Source of the DNA: Chrysaora quinquecirrha
Taxonomy: Eukaryota; Cnidaria; Scyphozoa; Semaeostomeae; Pelagiidae
Reading direction: 5' to 3'
Assembly (NCBI GenBank): GCA_014526335.1
Contig: JACTAT010000006.1
Location: 4,657,202 to 4,721,201 of the forward strand
Length of the DNA: 64,000 nt
Shown: piece by piece, positions 47,501 through 62,500 of the stretch
Layout: each line of letters opens with the position of its first letter
Numbering within the stretch: position 1 is the first letter of the stretch
Made by a program: the position numbers and the translations under genes
The notes under the pieces: model-generated
Told to the model about the DNA's origin: nothing
Seen by the model: only the letters and a program-made list of their open reading frames with translations
Databases searched by the model: none

Positions 47501-50500
47501 GCCGAAAAATACGCAATAACTAAGTTATCCTTTCAGAAAATGACTGCTGAATTCAGAAAAAACCAACATGAAAACGAGGCTAGTGGCATCCATTCCAGAA
47601 GTCACCCTTTTATTGCTTAATCCTTATTCATATAATGAATTATTCGTTTGTCATATAGTGCACTAGTATTACGATGTTTATTTATGAACTGGAGGCTCAA
47701 TTTTTCAATTAAAAACAAGGCAGCAAGGATGCAATGGCAATGGTAGTTAAAGGTAAAATCGATGCTAAGACGTCAGATTATATTTTTCATTTTCATAAAC
47801 GGTAAATGGTCATTTCAATTGGTCTATGATGCAGCTGAATAAAAGGTTTCTTTATTTCCAGTGATTTCTTTGTAAATGCAAATCATTTACAAGCACAACT
47901 TTAATGAAGGGTAACTAATGTTAGTGAAATAGGTACTTCAAAGGACAATGCACCATAAAGTTACCATTGTGGAATTTCAATAAGAGAGCACAATGCCTAT
48001 ACCGCTAATACAACATAAACAATTCAACGAAGCTCTACCAAGCAGCTCAATGGAAAACATACTTGGACACGGTTTACACTTTCAAGATGATCATCATTTT
48101 ATCGAAAAAAGATATAAAACTTGCACGCATTTCTTGAAAAGTTATTCTAATAGGTGTAGTGGAGGGTACTACATAGCATCATTGAAATTGTTGAGAAATC
48201 GATTCAGAACACGATGTAGAAATAATTGGCGAAAGCTGCATCAGTCTCTTTTAAATATGAATATGACAGTCATGTTATTTTAATGCCTTGGTGCTGTTTG
48301 TGACAAACATTGGCAAGTTAGGCAAATTCCGCGGCAATAAAGCACCGGTTTTATTGTTCAGTAAGTGTAACTGATACATGTACAGTTGTTAGATGTGAAA
48401 TGGCAACTGTTATTATTAAAATTGCAGAGTTATTCAGAGGTAGGAAAACCGTAAACCGTGGGAACTACGGAAAAACTTTATAGTTTGAAGATGACGTAAT
48501 GAATTGCTCTACTGCTAAAGAAATTTACACATTGCTAAAACTGACATATGACGTCACATCTTCGTCGAAATATCGATACTGTTCTGTGTTTCTTCGCATA
48601 ACTACATAAGATGTTGGGCTTGTACGAAACTTATACTATTTTCACGATGTATTTTACCTAAACAAAATTCAAATCAATAGAAAGTTACATATGTTGCGTT
48701 TATTTGCAATTCTTTGTGGAGGAACCGTAAAATTTGGGCAAAAATTAACAAAATTGCCAATAATGACGTCAAATGGGCAAATTTCATAATTTTACCTATC
48801 ACCATTGAATTCAGCGCCCCGAAAACCCCTGATACAATCACTATCCAGCATTTTAGTCAGCCTTTTCGAAGAAAAATTTTTACAATGGCTGCCAAATGTA
48901 GTTGGAACGCCCAAGATTTTTGGGTGAATCACTGACATTTTCCGTAAATGTAGCATATTCACGAGCTTAAGCCCTCCTCCCCTCAAACAATGTTGAGACT
49001 ATGGATGATTCTCTTTGCAATCGCGCGAGTCCAGAATTAGCTGGAAATTGTAGTGTTAAACAACATTGTTTGAGGGGAGGAGGGGAGGTGAAGCAATAGT
49101 AGGCAGTGAAAGAGAATTTTAGCACAGGCGTTCCAACACTTTCGGCAGCCATTGTCTTTTTTTTATCCAGTATGCTAGTTGATTCCTACAAAAAGATTGT
49201 CGACTTTATAGGGTTTTCGGGGGTGCTGAATTCACTGGTAACATTTTTGACACTGTAAGTTCTATAGATGACGTCATAATTGCCCTATGCTCTGATTTCC
49301 GTTGTTTTGCCTGGCTTTTTTGTCATTTATTCTTGAAACAACATTAAAGCTAGTACCTATATAACTTTTTTCGGGCTAACGTAGTATCCTTGCATGCTTT
49401 GTGGCAATACTGCCGAAAAATACGCAATAACTAAGTTATCCTTTCAGAAAATGACTGCTGAATTCAGAAAAAACCAACATGAAAACGAGGCTAGTGGCAT
49501 CCATTCCAGAAGTCACCCTTTTATTGCTTAATCCTTATTCATATAATGAATTATTCGTTTGTCATATAGTGCACTAGTATTACGATGTTTATTTATGAAC
49601 TGGAGGCTCAATTTTCAATTAAAAACAAGGCAGCAAGGATGCAATGGCAATGGTAGTTAAAGGTAAAATCGATGCTAAGACGTCAGATTATATTTTCATT
49701 TTCATAAACGGTAAATGGTCATTTCAATTGGTCTATGATGCAGCTGAATAAAAGGTTTCTTTATTTCCAGTGATTTCTTTGTAAATGCAAATCATTTACA
49801 AGCACAACTTTAATGAAGGGTAACTAATGTTAGTGAAATAGGTACTTCAAAGGACAATGCACCATAAAGTTACCATTGTGGAATTTCAATAAGAGAGCAC
49901 AATGCCTATACCGCTAATACAACATAAACAATTCAACGAAGCTCTACCAAGCAGCTCAATGGAAAACATACTTGGACACGGTTTACACTTTCAAGATGAT
50001 CATCATTTTATCGAAAAAAGATATAAAACTTGCACGCATTTCTTGAAAAGTTATTCTAATAGGTGTAGTGGAGGGTACTACATAGCATCATTGAAATTGT
50101 TGAGAAATCGATTCAGAACACGATGTAGAAATAATTGGCGAAAGCTGCATCAGTCTCTTTTAAATATGAATATGACAGTCATGTTATTTTAATGCCTTGG
50201 TGCTGTTTGTGACAAACATTGGCAAGTTAGGCAAATTCCGCGGCAATAAAGCACCGGTTTTATTGTTCAGTAAGTGTAACTGATACATGTACAGTTGTTA
50301 GATGTGAAATGGCAACTGTTATTATTAAAATTGCAGAGTTATTCAGAGGTAGGAAAACCGTAAACCGTGGGAACTACGGAAAAACTTTATAGTTTGAAGA
50401 TGACGTAATGAATTGCTCTACTGCTAAAGAAATTTACACATTGCTAAAACTGACATATGACGTCACATCTTCGTCGAAATATCGATACTGTTCTGTGTTT

Positions 50501-53500
50501 CTTCGCATAACTACATAAGATGTTGGGCTTGTACGAAACTTATACTATTTTCACGATGTATTTTACCTAAACAAAATTCAAATCAATAGAAAGTTACATA
50601 TGTTGCGTTTATTTGCAATTCTTTGTGGAGGAACCGTAAAATTTGGGCAAAAATTAACAAAATTGCCAATAATGACGTCAAATGGGCAAATTTCATAATT
50701 TTACCTATCACCATTGAATTCAGCGCCCGAAAACCCCTGATACAATCACTATCCAGCATTTTAGTCAGCCTTTTCGAAGAAAAATTTTTTACAATGGCTG
50801 CCAAATGTAGTTGGAACGCCCAAGATTTTTTGGGTGAATCACTGACATTTTCCGTAAATGTAGCATATTCACGAGCTTAAGCCCTCCCCTCCCCCTCAAA
50901 CAATGTTGAGACTATGGATGATTCTCTTTGCAATCGCGCGAGTCCAGAATTAGCTGGAAATTGTAGTGTTAAACAACATTGTTTGAGGGGGAGGAGGGGG
51001 AGGGTGAAGCAATAGTAGGCAGTGAAAGAGAATTTTAGCACAGGCGTTCCAACACTTTCGGCAGCCATTGTCTTTTTTTTATCCAGTATGCTAGTTGATT
51101 CCTACAAAAAGATTGTCGACTTTATAGGGTTTTCGGGGGTGCTGAATTCACTGGTAACATTTTGACACTGTAAGTTCTATAGATGACGTCATAATTGCCC
51201 TATGCTCTGATTTCCGTTGTTTTGCCTGGCTTTTTGTCATTTATTCTTGAAACAACATTAAAGCTAGTACCTATATAACTTTTTCGGGCTAACGTAGTAT
51301 CCTTGCATGCTTTGTGGCAATACTGCCGAAAAATACGCAATAACTAAGTTATCCTTTCAGAAAATGACTGCTGAATTCAGAAAAAACCAACATGAAAACG
51401 AGGCTAGTGGCATCCATTCCAGAAGTCACCCTTTTATTGCTTAATCCTTATTCATATAATGAATTATTCGTTTGTCATATAGTGCACTAGTATTACGATG
51501 TTTATTTATGAACTGGAGGCTCAATTTTTCAATTAAAAACAAGGCAGCAAGGATGCAATGGCAATGGTAGTTAAAGGTAAAATCGATGCTAAGACGTCAG
51601 ATTATATTTTTCATTTTCATAAACGGTAAATGGTCATTTCAATTGGTCTATGATGCAGCTGAATAAAAGGTTTCTTTATTTCAGTGATTTCTTTGTAAAT
51701 GCAAATCATTTACAAGCACAACTTTAATGAAGGGTAACTAATGTTAGTGAAATAGGTACTTCAAAGGACAATGCACCATAAAGTTACCATTGTGGAATTT
51801 CAATAAGAGAGCACAATGCCTATACCGCTAATACAACATAAACAATTCAACGAAGCTCTACCAAGCAGCTCAATGGAAAACATACTTGGACACGGTTTAC
51901 ACTTTCAAGATGATCATCATTTTATCGAAAAAAGATATAAAACTTGCACGCATTTCTTGAAAAGTTATTCTAATAGGTGTAGTGGAGGGTACTACATAGC
52001 ATCATTGAAATTGTTGAGAAATCGATTCAGAACACGATGTAGAAATAATTGGCGAAAGCTGCATCAGTCTCTTTTAAATATGAATATGACAGTCATGTTA
52101 TTTTAATGCCTTGGTGCTGTTTGTGACAAACATTGGCAAGTTAGGCAAATTCCGCGGCAATAAAGCACCGGTTTTATTGTTCAGTAAGTGTAACTGATAC
52201 ATGTACAGTTGTTAGATGTGAAATGGCAACTGTTATTATTAAAATTGCAGAGTTATTCAGAGGTAGGAAAACCGTAAACCGTGGGAACTACGGAAAAACT
52301 TTATAGTTTGAAGATGACGTAATGAATTGCTCTACTGCTAAAGAAATTTACACATTGCTAAAACTGACATATGACGTCACATCTTCGTCGAAATATCGAT
52401 ACTGTTCTGTGTTTCTTCGCATAACTACATAAGATGTTGGGCTTGTACGAAACTTATACTATTTTCACGATGTATTTTACCTAAACAAAATTCAAATCAA
52501 TAGAAAGTTACATATGTTGCGTTTATTTGCAATTCTTTGTGGAGGAACCGTAAAATTTGGGCAAAAATTAACAAAATTGCCAATAATGACGTCAAATGGG
52601 CAAATTTCATAATTTTACCTATCACCATTGAATTCAGCGCCCCCGAAAACCCCCTGATACAATCACTATCCAGCATTTTAGTCAGCCTTTTCGAAGAAAA
52701 ATTTTTTACAATGGCTGCCAAATGTAGTTGGAACGCCCAAGATTTTTGGGTGAATCACTGACATTTTCCGTAAATGTAGCATATTCACGAGCTTAAGCCC
52801 TCCTCCCCTCAAACAATGTTGAGACTATGGATGATTCTCTTTGCAATCGCGCGAGTCCAGAATTAGCTGGAAATTGTAGTGTTAAACAACATTGTTTGAG
52901 GGGGAGGAGGGGGAGGGTGAAGCAATAGTAGGCAGTGAAAGAGAATTTTAGCACAGGCGTTCCAACACTTTCGGCAGCCATTGTCTTTTTTTTATCCAGT
53001 ATGCTAGTTGATTCCTACAAAAAGATTGTCGACTTTATAGGGTTTTCGGGGTGCTGAATTCACTGGTAACATTTTGACACTGTAAGTTCTATAGATGACG
53101 TCATAATTGCCCTATGCTCTGATTTCCGTTGTTTTGCCTGGCTTTTTGTCATTTATTCTTGAAACAACATTAAAGCTAGTACCTATATAACTTTTTTCGG
53201 GCTAACGTAGTATCCTTGCATGCTTTGTGGCAATACTGCCGAAAAATACGCAATAACTAAGTTATCCTTTCAGAAAATGACTGCTGAATTCAGAAAAAAA
53301 ACCAACATGAAAACGAGGCTAGTGGCATCCATTCCAGAAGTCACCCTTTTATTGCTTAATCCTTATTCATATAATGAATTATTCGTTTGTCATATAGTGC
53401 ACTAGTATTACGATGTTTATTTATGAACTGGAGGCTCAATTTTTCAATTAAAAACAAGGCAGCAAGGATGCAATGGCAATGGTAGTTAAAGGTAAAATCG

Positions 53501-56500
53501 ATGCTAAGACGTCAGATTATATTTTCATTTTCATAAACGGTAAATGGTCATTTCAATTGGTCTATGATGCAGCTGAATAAAAGGTTTCTTTATTTCCAGT
53601 GATTTCTTTGTAAATGCAAATCATTTACAAGCACAACTTTAATGAAGGGTAACTAATGTTAGTGAAATAGGTACTTCAAAGGACAATGCACCATAAAGTT
53701 ACCATTGTGGAATTTCAATAAGAGAGCACAATGCCTATACCGCTAATACAACATAAACAATTCAACGAAGCTCTACCAAGCAGCTCAATGGAAAACATAC
53801 TTGGACACGGTTTACACTTTCAAGATGATCATCATTTTATCGAAAAAAGATATAAAACTTGCACGCATTTCTTGAAAAGTTATTCTAATAGGTGTAGTGG
53901 AGGGTACTACATAGCATCATTGAAATTGTTGAGAAATCGATTCAGAACACGATGTAGAAATAATTGGCGAAAGCTGCATCAGTCTCTTTTAAATATGAAT
54001 ATGACAGTCATGTTATTTTAATGCCTTGGTGCTGTTTGTGACAAACATTGGCAAGTTAGGCAAATTCCGCGGCAATAAAGCACCGGTTTTATTGTTCAGT
54101 AAGTGTAACTGATACATGTACAGTTGTTAGATGTGAAATGGCAACTGTTATTATTAAAATTGCAGAGTTATTCAGAGGTAGGAAAACCGTAAACCGTGGG
54201 AACTACGGAAAAACTTTATAGTTTGAAGATGACGTAATGAATTGCTCTACTGCTAAAGAAATTTACACATTGCTAAAACTGACATATGACGTCACATCTT
54301 CGTCGAAATATCGATACTGTTCTGTGTTTCTTCGCATAACTACATAAGATGTTGGGCTTGTACGAAACTTATACTATTTTCACGATGTATTTTACCTAAA
54401 CAAAATTCAAATCAATAGAAAGTTACATATGTTGCGTTTATTTGCAATTCTTTGTGGAGGAACCGTAAAATTTGGGCAAAAATTAACAAAATTGCCAATA
54501 ATGACGTCAAATGGGCAAATTTCATAATTTTACCTATCACCATTGAATTCAGCGCCCCGAAAACCCCTGATACAATCACTATCCAGCATTTTAGTCAGCC
54601 TTTTCGAAGAAAAATTTTTACAATGGCTGCCAAATGTAGTTGGAACGCCCAAGATTTTTGGGTGAATCACTGACATTTTCCGTAAATGTAGCATATTCAC
54701 GAGCTTAAGCCCTCCTCCCCTCAAACAATGTTGAGACTATGGATGATTCTCTTTGCAATCGCGCGAGTCCAGAATTAGCTGGAAATTGTAGTGTTAAACA
54801 ACATTGTTTGAGGGGAGGAGGGGAGGTGAAGCAATAGTAGGCAGTGAAAGAGAATTTTAGCACAGGCGTTCCAACACTTTCGGCAGCCATTGTCTTTTTT
54901 TTATCCAGTATGCTAGTTGATTCCTACAAAAAGATTGTCGACTTTATAGGGTTTTCGGGGGTGCTGAATTCACTGGTAACATTTTTGACACTGTAAGTTC
55001 TATAGATGACGTCATAATTGCCCTATGCTCTGATTTCCGTTGTTTTGCCTGGCTTTTTTGTCATTTATTCTTGAAACAACATTAAAGCTAGTACCTATAT
55101 AACTTTTTTCGGGCTAACGTAGTATCCTTGCATGCTTTGTGGCAATACTGCCGAAAAAATACGCAATAACTAAGTTATCCTTTCAGAAAATGACTGCTGA
55201 ATTCAGAAAAAAAACCAACATGAAAACGAGGCTAGTGGCATCCATTCCAGAAGTCACCCTTTTATTGCTTAATCCTTATTCATATAATGAATTATTCGTT
55301 TGTCATATAGTGCACTAGTATTACGATGTTTATTTATGAACTGGAGGCTCAATTTTTCAATTAAAAACAAGGCAGCAAGGATGCAATGGCAATGGTAGTT
55401 AAAGGTAAAATCGATGCTAAGACGTCAGATTATATTTTCATTTTCATAAACGGTAAATGGTCATTTCAATTGGTCTATGATGCAGCTGAATAAAAGGTTT
55501 CTTTATTTCCAGTGATTTCTTTGTAAATGCAAATCATTTACAAGCACAACTTTAATGAAGGGTAACTAATGTTAGTGAAATAGGTACTTCAAAGGACAAT
55601 GCACCATAAAGTTACCATTGTGGAATTTCAATAAGAGAGCACAATGCCTATACCGCTAATACAACATAAACAATTCAACGAAGCTCTACCAAGCAGCTCA
55701 ATGGAAAACATACTTGGACACGGTTTACACTTTCAAGATGATCATCATTTTATCGAAAAAAGATATAAAACTTGCACGCATTTCTTGAAAAGTTATTCTA
55801 ATAGGTGTAGTGGAGGGTACTACATAGCATCATTGAAATTGTTGAGAAATCGATTCAGAACACGATGTAGAAATAATTGGCGAAAGCTGCATCAGTCTCT
55901 TTTAAATATGAATATGACAGTCATGTTATTTTAATGCCTTGGTGCTGTTTGTGACAAACATTGGCAAGTTAGGCAAATTCCGCGGCAATAAAGCACCGGT
56001 TTTATTGTTCAGTAAGTGTAACTGATACATGTACAGTTGTTAGATGTGAAATGGCAACTGTTATTATTAAAATTGCAGAGTTATTCAGAGGTAGGAAAAC
56101 CGTAAACCGTGGGAACTACGGAAAAACTTTATAGTTTGAAGATGACGTAATGAATTGCTCTACTGCTAAAGAAATTTACACATTGCTAAAACTGACATAT
56201 GACGTCACATCTTCGTCGAAATATCGATACTGTTCTGTGTTTCTTCGCATAACTACATAAGATGTTGGGCTTGTACGAAACTTATACTATTTTCACGATG
56301 TATTTTACCTAAACAAAATTCAAATCAATAGAAAGTTACATATGTTGCGTTTATTTGCAATTCTTTGTGGAGGAACCGTAAAATTTGGGCAAAAAATTAA
56401 CAAAATTGCCAATAATGACGTCAAATGGGCAAATTTCATAATTTTACCTATCACCATTGAATTCAGCGCCCCCGAAAACCCCCTGATACAATCACTATCC

Positions 56501-59500
56501 AGCATTTTAGTCAGCCTTTTCGAAGAAAAATTTTTTACAATGGCTGCCAAATGTAGTTGGAACGCCCAAGATTTTTTGGGTGAATCACTGACATTTTCCG
56601 TAAATGTAGCATATTCACGAGCTTAAGCCCTCCCCTCCCCCTCAAACAATGTTGAGACTATGGATGATTCTCTTTGCAATCGCGCGAGTCCAGAATTAGC
56701 TGGAAATTGTAGTGTTAAACAACATTGTTTGAGGGGAGGAGGGGAGGTGAAGCAATAGTAGGCAGTGAAAGAGAATTTTAGCACAGGCGTTCCAACACTT
56801 TCGGCAGCCATTGTCTTTTTTTTATCCAGTATGCTAGTTGATTCCTACAAAAAGATTGTCGACTTTATAGGGTTTTCGGGGGTGCTGAATTCACTGGTAA
56901 CATTTTTGACACTGTAAGTTCTATAGATGACGTCATAATTGCCCTATGCTCTGATTTCCGTTGTTTTGCCTGGCTTTTTTGTCATTTATTCTTGAAACAA
57001 CATTAAAGCTAGTACCTATATAACTTTTTTCGGGCTAACGTAGTATCCTTGCATGCTTTGTGGCAATACTGCCGAAAAATACGCAATAACTAAGTTATCC
57101 TTTCAGAAAATGACTGCTGAATTCAGAAAAAAAACCAACATGAAAACGAGGCTAGTGGCATCCATTCCAGAAGTCACCCTTTTATTGCTTAATCCTTATT
57201 CATATAATGAATTATTCGTTTGTCATATAGTGCACTAGTATTACGATGTTTATTTATGAACTGGAGGCTCAATTTTTCAATTAAAAACAAGGCAGCAAGG
57301 ATGCAATGGCAATGGTAGTTAAAGGTAAAATCGATGCTAAGACGTCAGATTATATTTTCATTTTCATAAACGGTAAATGGTCATTTCAATTGGTCTATGA
57401 TGCAGCTGAATAAAAGGTTTCTTTATTTCCAGTGATTTCTTTGTAAATGCAAATCATTTACAAGCACAACTTTAATGAAGGGTAACTAATGTTAGTGAAA
57501 TAGGTACTTCAAAGGACAATGCACCATAAAGTTACCATTGTGGAATTTCAATAAGAGAGCACAATGCCTATACCGCTAATACAACATAAACAATTCAACG
57601 AAGCTCTACCAAGCAGCTCAATGGAAAACATACTTGGACACGGTTTACACTTTCAAGATGATCATCATTTTATCGAAAAAAGATATAAAACTTGCACGCA
57701 TTTCTTGAAAAGTTATTCTAATAGGTGTAGTGGAGGGTACTACATAGCATCATTGAAATTGTTGAGAAATCGATTCAGAACACGATGTAGAAATAATTGG
57801 CGAAAGCTGCATCAGTCTCTTTTAAATATGAATATGACAGTCATGTTATTTTAATGCCTTGGTGCTGTTTGTGACAAACATTGGCAAGTTAGGCAAATTC
57901 CGCGGCAATAAAGCACCGGTTTTATTGTTCAGTAAGTGTAACTGATACATGTACAGTTGTTAGATGTGAAATGGCAACTGTTATTATTAAAATTGCAGAG
58001 TTATTCAGAGGTAGGAAAACCGTAAACCGTGGGAACTACGGAAAAACTTTATAGTTTGAAGATGACGTAATGAATTGCTCTACTGCTAAAGAAATTTACA
58101 CATTGCTAAAACTGACATATGACGTCACATCTTCGTCGAAATATCGATACTGTTCTGTGTTTCTTCGCATAACTACATAAGATGTTGGGCTTGTACGAAA
58201 CTTATACTATTTTCACGATGTATTTTACCTAAACAAAATTCAAATCAATAGAAAGTTACATATGTTGCGTTTATTTGCAATTCTTTGTGGAGGAACCGTA
58301 AAATTTGGGCAAAAATTAACAAAATTGCCAATAATGACGTCAAATGGGCAAATTTCATAATTTTACCTATCACCATTGAATTCAGCGCCCCGAAAACCCC
58401 TGATACAATCACTATCCAGCATTTTAGTCAGCCTTTTCGAAGAAAAATTTTTTACAATGGCTGCCAAATGTAGTTGGAACGCCCAAGATTTTTTGGGTGA
58501 ATCACTGACATTTTCCGTAAATGTAGCATATTCACGAGCTTAAGCCCTCCCCTCCCCCTCAAACAATGTTGAGACTATGGATGATTCTCTTTGCAATCGC
58601 GCGAGTCCAGAATTAGCTGGAAATTGTAGTGTTAAACAACATTGTTTGAGGGGGAGGAGGGGAGGTGAAGCAATAGTAGGCAGTGAAAGAGAATTTTAGC
58701 ACAGGCGTTCCAACACTTTCGGCAGCCATTGTCTTTTTTTTATCCAGTATGCTAGTTGATTCCTACAAAAAGATTGTCGACTTTATAGGGTTTTCGGGGG
58801 TGCTGAATTCACTGGTAACATTTTTGACACTGTAAGTTCTATAGATGACGTCATAATTGCCCTATGCTCTGATTTCCGTTGTTTTGCCTGGCTTTTTTGT
58901 CATTTATTCTTGAAACAACATTAAAGCTAGTACCTATATAACTTTTTTCGGGCTAACGTAGTATCCTTGCATGCTTTGTGGCAATACTGCCGAAGAAATA
59001 CGCAATAACTAAGTTATCCTTTCAGAAAATGACTGCTGAATTCAGAAAAAAAACCAACATGAAAACGAGGCTAGTGGCATCCATTCCAGAAGTCACCCTT
59101 TTATTGCTTAATCCTTATTCATATAATGAATTATTCGTTTGTCATATAGTGCACTAGTATTACGATGTTTATTTATGAACTGGAGGCTCAATTTTCAATT
59201 AAAAACAAGGCAGCAAGGATGCAATGGCAATGGTAGTTAAAGGTAAAATCGATGCTAAGACGTCAGATTATATTTTCATTTTCATAAACGGTAAATGGTC
59301 ATTTCAATTGGTCTATGATGCAGCTGAATAAAAGGTTTCTTTATTTCCAGTGATTTCTTTGTAAATGCAAATCATTTACAAGCACAACTTTAATGAAGGG
59401 TAACTAATGTTAGTGAAATAGGTACTTCAAAGGACAATGCACCATAAAGTTACCATTGTGGAATTTCAATAAGAGAGCACAATGCCTATACCGCTAATAC

Positions 59501-62500
59501 AACATAAACAATTCAACGAAGCTCTACCAAGCAGCTCAATGGAAAACATACTTGGACACGGTTTACACTTTCAAGATGATCATCATTTTATCGAAAAAAG
59601 ATATAAAACTTGCACGCATTTCTTGAAAAGTTATTCTAATAGGTGTAGTGGAGGGTACTACATAGCATCATTGAAATTGTTGAGAAATCGATTCAGAACA
59701 CGATGTAGAAATAATTGGCGAAAGCTGCATCAGTCTCTTTTAAATATGAATATGACAGTCATGTTATTTTAATGCCTTGGTGCTGTTTGTGACAAACATT
59801 GGCAAGTTAGGCAAATTCCGCGGCAATAAAGCACCGGTTTTATTGTTCAGTAAGTGTAACTGATACATGTACAGTTGTTAGATGTGAAATGGCAACTGTT
59901 ATTATTAAAATTGCAGAGTTATTCAGAGGTAGGAAAACCGTAAACCGTGGGAACTACGGAAAAACTTTATAGTTTGAAGATGACGTAATGAATTGCTCTA
60001 CTGCTAAAGAAATTTACACATTGCTAAAACTGACATATGACGTCACATCTTCGTCGAAATATCGATACTGTTCTGTGTTTCTTCGCATAACTACATAAGA
60101 TGTTGGGCTTGTACGAAACTTATACTATTTTCACGATGTATTTTACCTAAACAAAAATTCAAATCAATAGAAAGTTACATATGTTGCGTTTATTTGCAAT
60201 TCTTTGTGGAGGAACCGTAAAATTTGGGCAAAAAATTAACAAAATTGCCAATAATGACGTCAAATGGGCAAATTTCATAATTTTACCTATCACCATTGAA
60301 TTCAGCGCCCCGAAAACCCCCTGATACAATCACTATCCAGCATTTTAGTCAGCCTTTTCGAAGAAAAATTTTTTACAATGGCTGCCAAATGTAGTTGGAA
60401 CGCCCAAGATTTTTTGGGTGAATCACTGACATTTTCCGTAAATGTAGCATATTCACGAGCTTAAGCCCTCCCCTCCCCCTCAAACAATGTTGAGACTATG
60501 GATGATTCTCTTTGCAATCGCGCGAGTCCAGAATTAGCTGGAAATTGTAGTGTTAAACAACATTGTTTGAGGGGGAGGAGGGGGAGGGTGAAGCAATAGT
60601 AGGCAGTGAAAGAGAATTTTAGCACAGGCGTTCCAACACTTTCGGCAGCCATTGTCTTTTTTTTATCCAGTATGCTAGTTGATTCCTACAAAAAGATTGT
60701 CGACTTTATAGGGTTTTCGGGGGTGCTGAATTCACTGGTAACATTTTTGACACTGTAAGTTCTATAGATGACGTCATAATTGCCCTATGCTCTGATTTCC
60801 GTTGTTTTGCCTGGCTTTTTTGTCATTTATTCTTGAAACAACATTAAAGCTAGTACCTATATAACTTTTTTCGGGCTAACGTAGTATCCTTGCATGCTTT
60901 GTGGCAATACTGCCGAAAAAATACGCAATAACTAAGTTATCCTTTCAGAAAATGACTGCTGAATTCAGAAAAAAAACCAACATGAAAACGAGGCTAGTGG
61001 CATCCATTCCAGAAGTCACCCTTTTATTGCTTAATCCTTATTCATATAATGAATTATTCGTTTGTCATATAGTGCACTAGTATTACGATGTTTATTTATG
61101 AACTGGAGGCTCAATTTTCAATTAAAAACAAGGCAGCAAGGATGCAATGGCAATGGTAGTTAAAGGTAAAATCGATGCTAAGACGTCAGATTATATTTTC
61201 ATTTTCATAAACGGTAAATGGTCATTTCAATTGGTCTATGATGCAGCTGAATAAAAGGTTTCTTTATTTCCAGTGATTTCTTTGTAAATGCAAATCATTT
61301 ACAAGCACAACTTTAATGAAGGGTAACTAATGTTAGTGAAATAGGTACTTCAAAGGACAATGCACCATAAAGTTACCATTGTGGAATTTCAATAAGAGAG
61401 CACAATGCCTATACCGCTAATACAACATAAACAATTCAACGAAGCTCTACCAAGCAGCTCAATGGAAAACATACTTGGACACGGTTTACACTTTCAAGAT
61501 GATCATCATTTTATCGAAAAAAGATATAAAACTTGCACGCATTTCTTGAAAAGTTATTCTAATAGGTGTAGTGGAGGGTACTACATAGCATCATTGAAAT
61601 TGTTGAGAAATCGATTCAGAACACGATGTAGAAATAATTGGCGAAAGCTGCATCAGTCTCTTTTAAATATGAATATGACAGTCATGTTATTTTAATGCCT
61701 TGGTGCTGTTTGTGACAAACATTGGCAAGTTAGGCAAATTCCGCGGCAATAAAGCACCGGTTTTATTGTTCAGTAAGTGTAACTGATACATGTACAGTTG
61801 TTAGATGTGAAATGGCAACTGTTATTATTAAAATTGCAGAGTTATTCAGAGGTAGGAAAACCGTAAACCGTGGGAACTACGGAAAAACTTTATAGTTTGA
61901 AGATGACGTAATGAATTGCTCTACTGCTAAAGAAATTTACACATTGCTAAAACTGACATATGACGTCACATCTTCGTCGAAATATCGATACTGTTCTGTG
62001 TTTCTTCGCATAACTACATAAGATGTTGGGCTTGTAAGAAACTTATACTATTTTCACGATGTATTTTACCTAAACAAAATTCAAATCAATAGAAAGTTAC
62101 ATATGTTGCGTTTATTTGCAATTCTTTGTGGAGGAACCGTAAAATTTGGGCAAAAATTAACAAAATTGCCAATAATGACGTCAAATGGGCAAATTTCATA
62201 ATTTTACCTATCACCATTGAATTCAGCGCCCCAAAAACCCCTGATACAATCACTATCCAGCATTTTAGTCAGCCTTTTCGAAGAAAAATTTTTTACAATG
62301 GCTGCCAAATGTAGTTGGAACGCCCAAGATTTTTTGGGTGAATCACTGACATTTTCCGTAAATGTAGCATATTCACGAGCTTAAGCCCTCCCCTCCCCCT
62401 CAAACAATGTTGAGACTATGGATGATTCTCTTTGCAATCGCGCGAGTCCAGAATTAGCTGGAAATTGTAGTGTTAAACAACATTGTTTGAGGGGGAGGAG

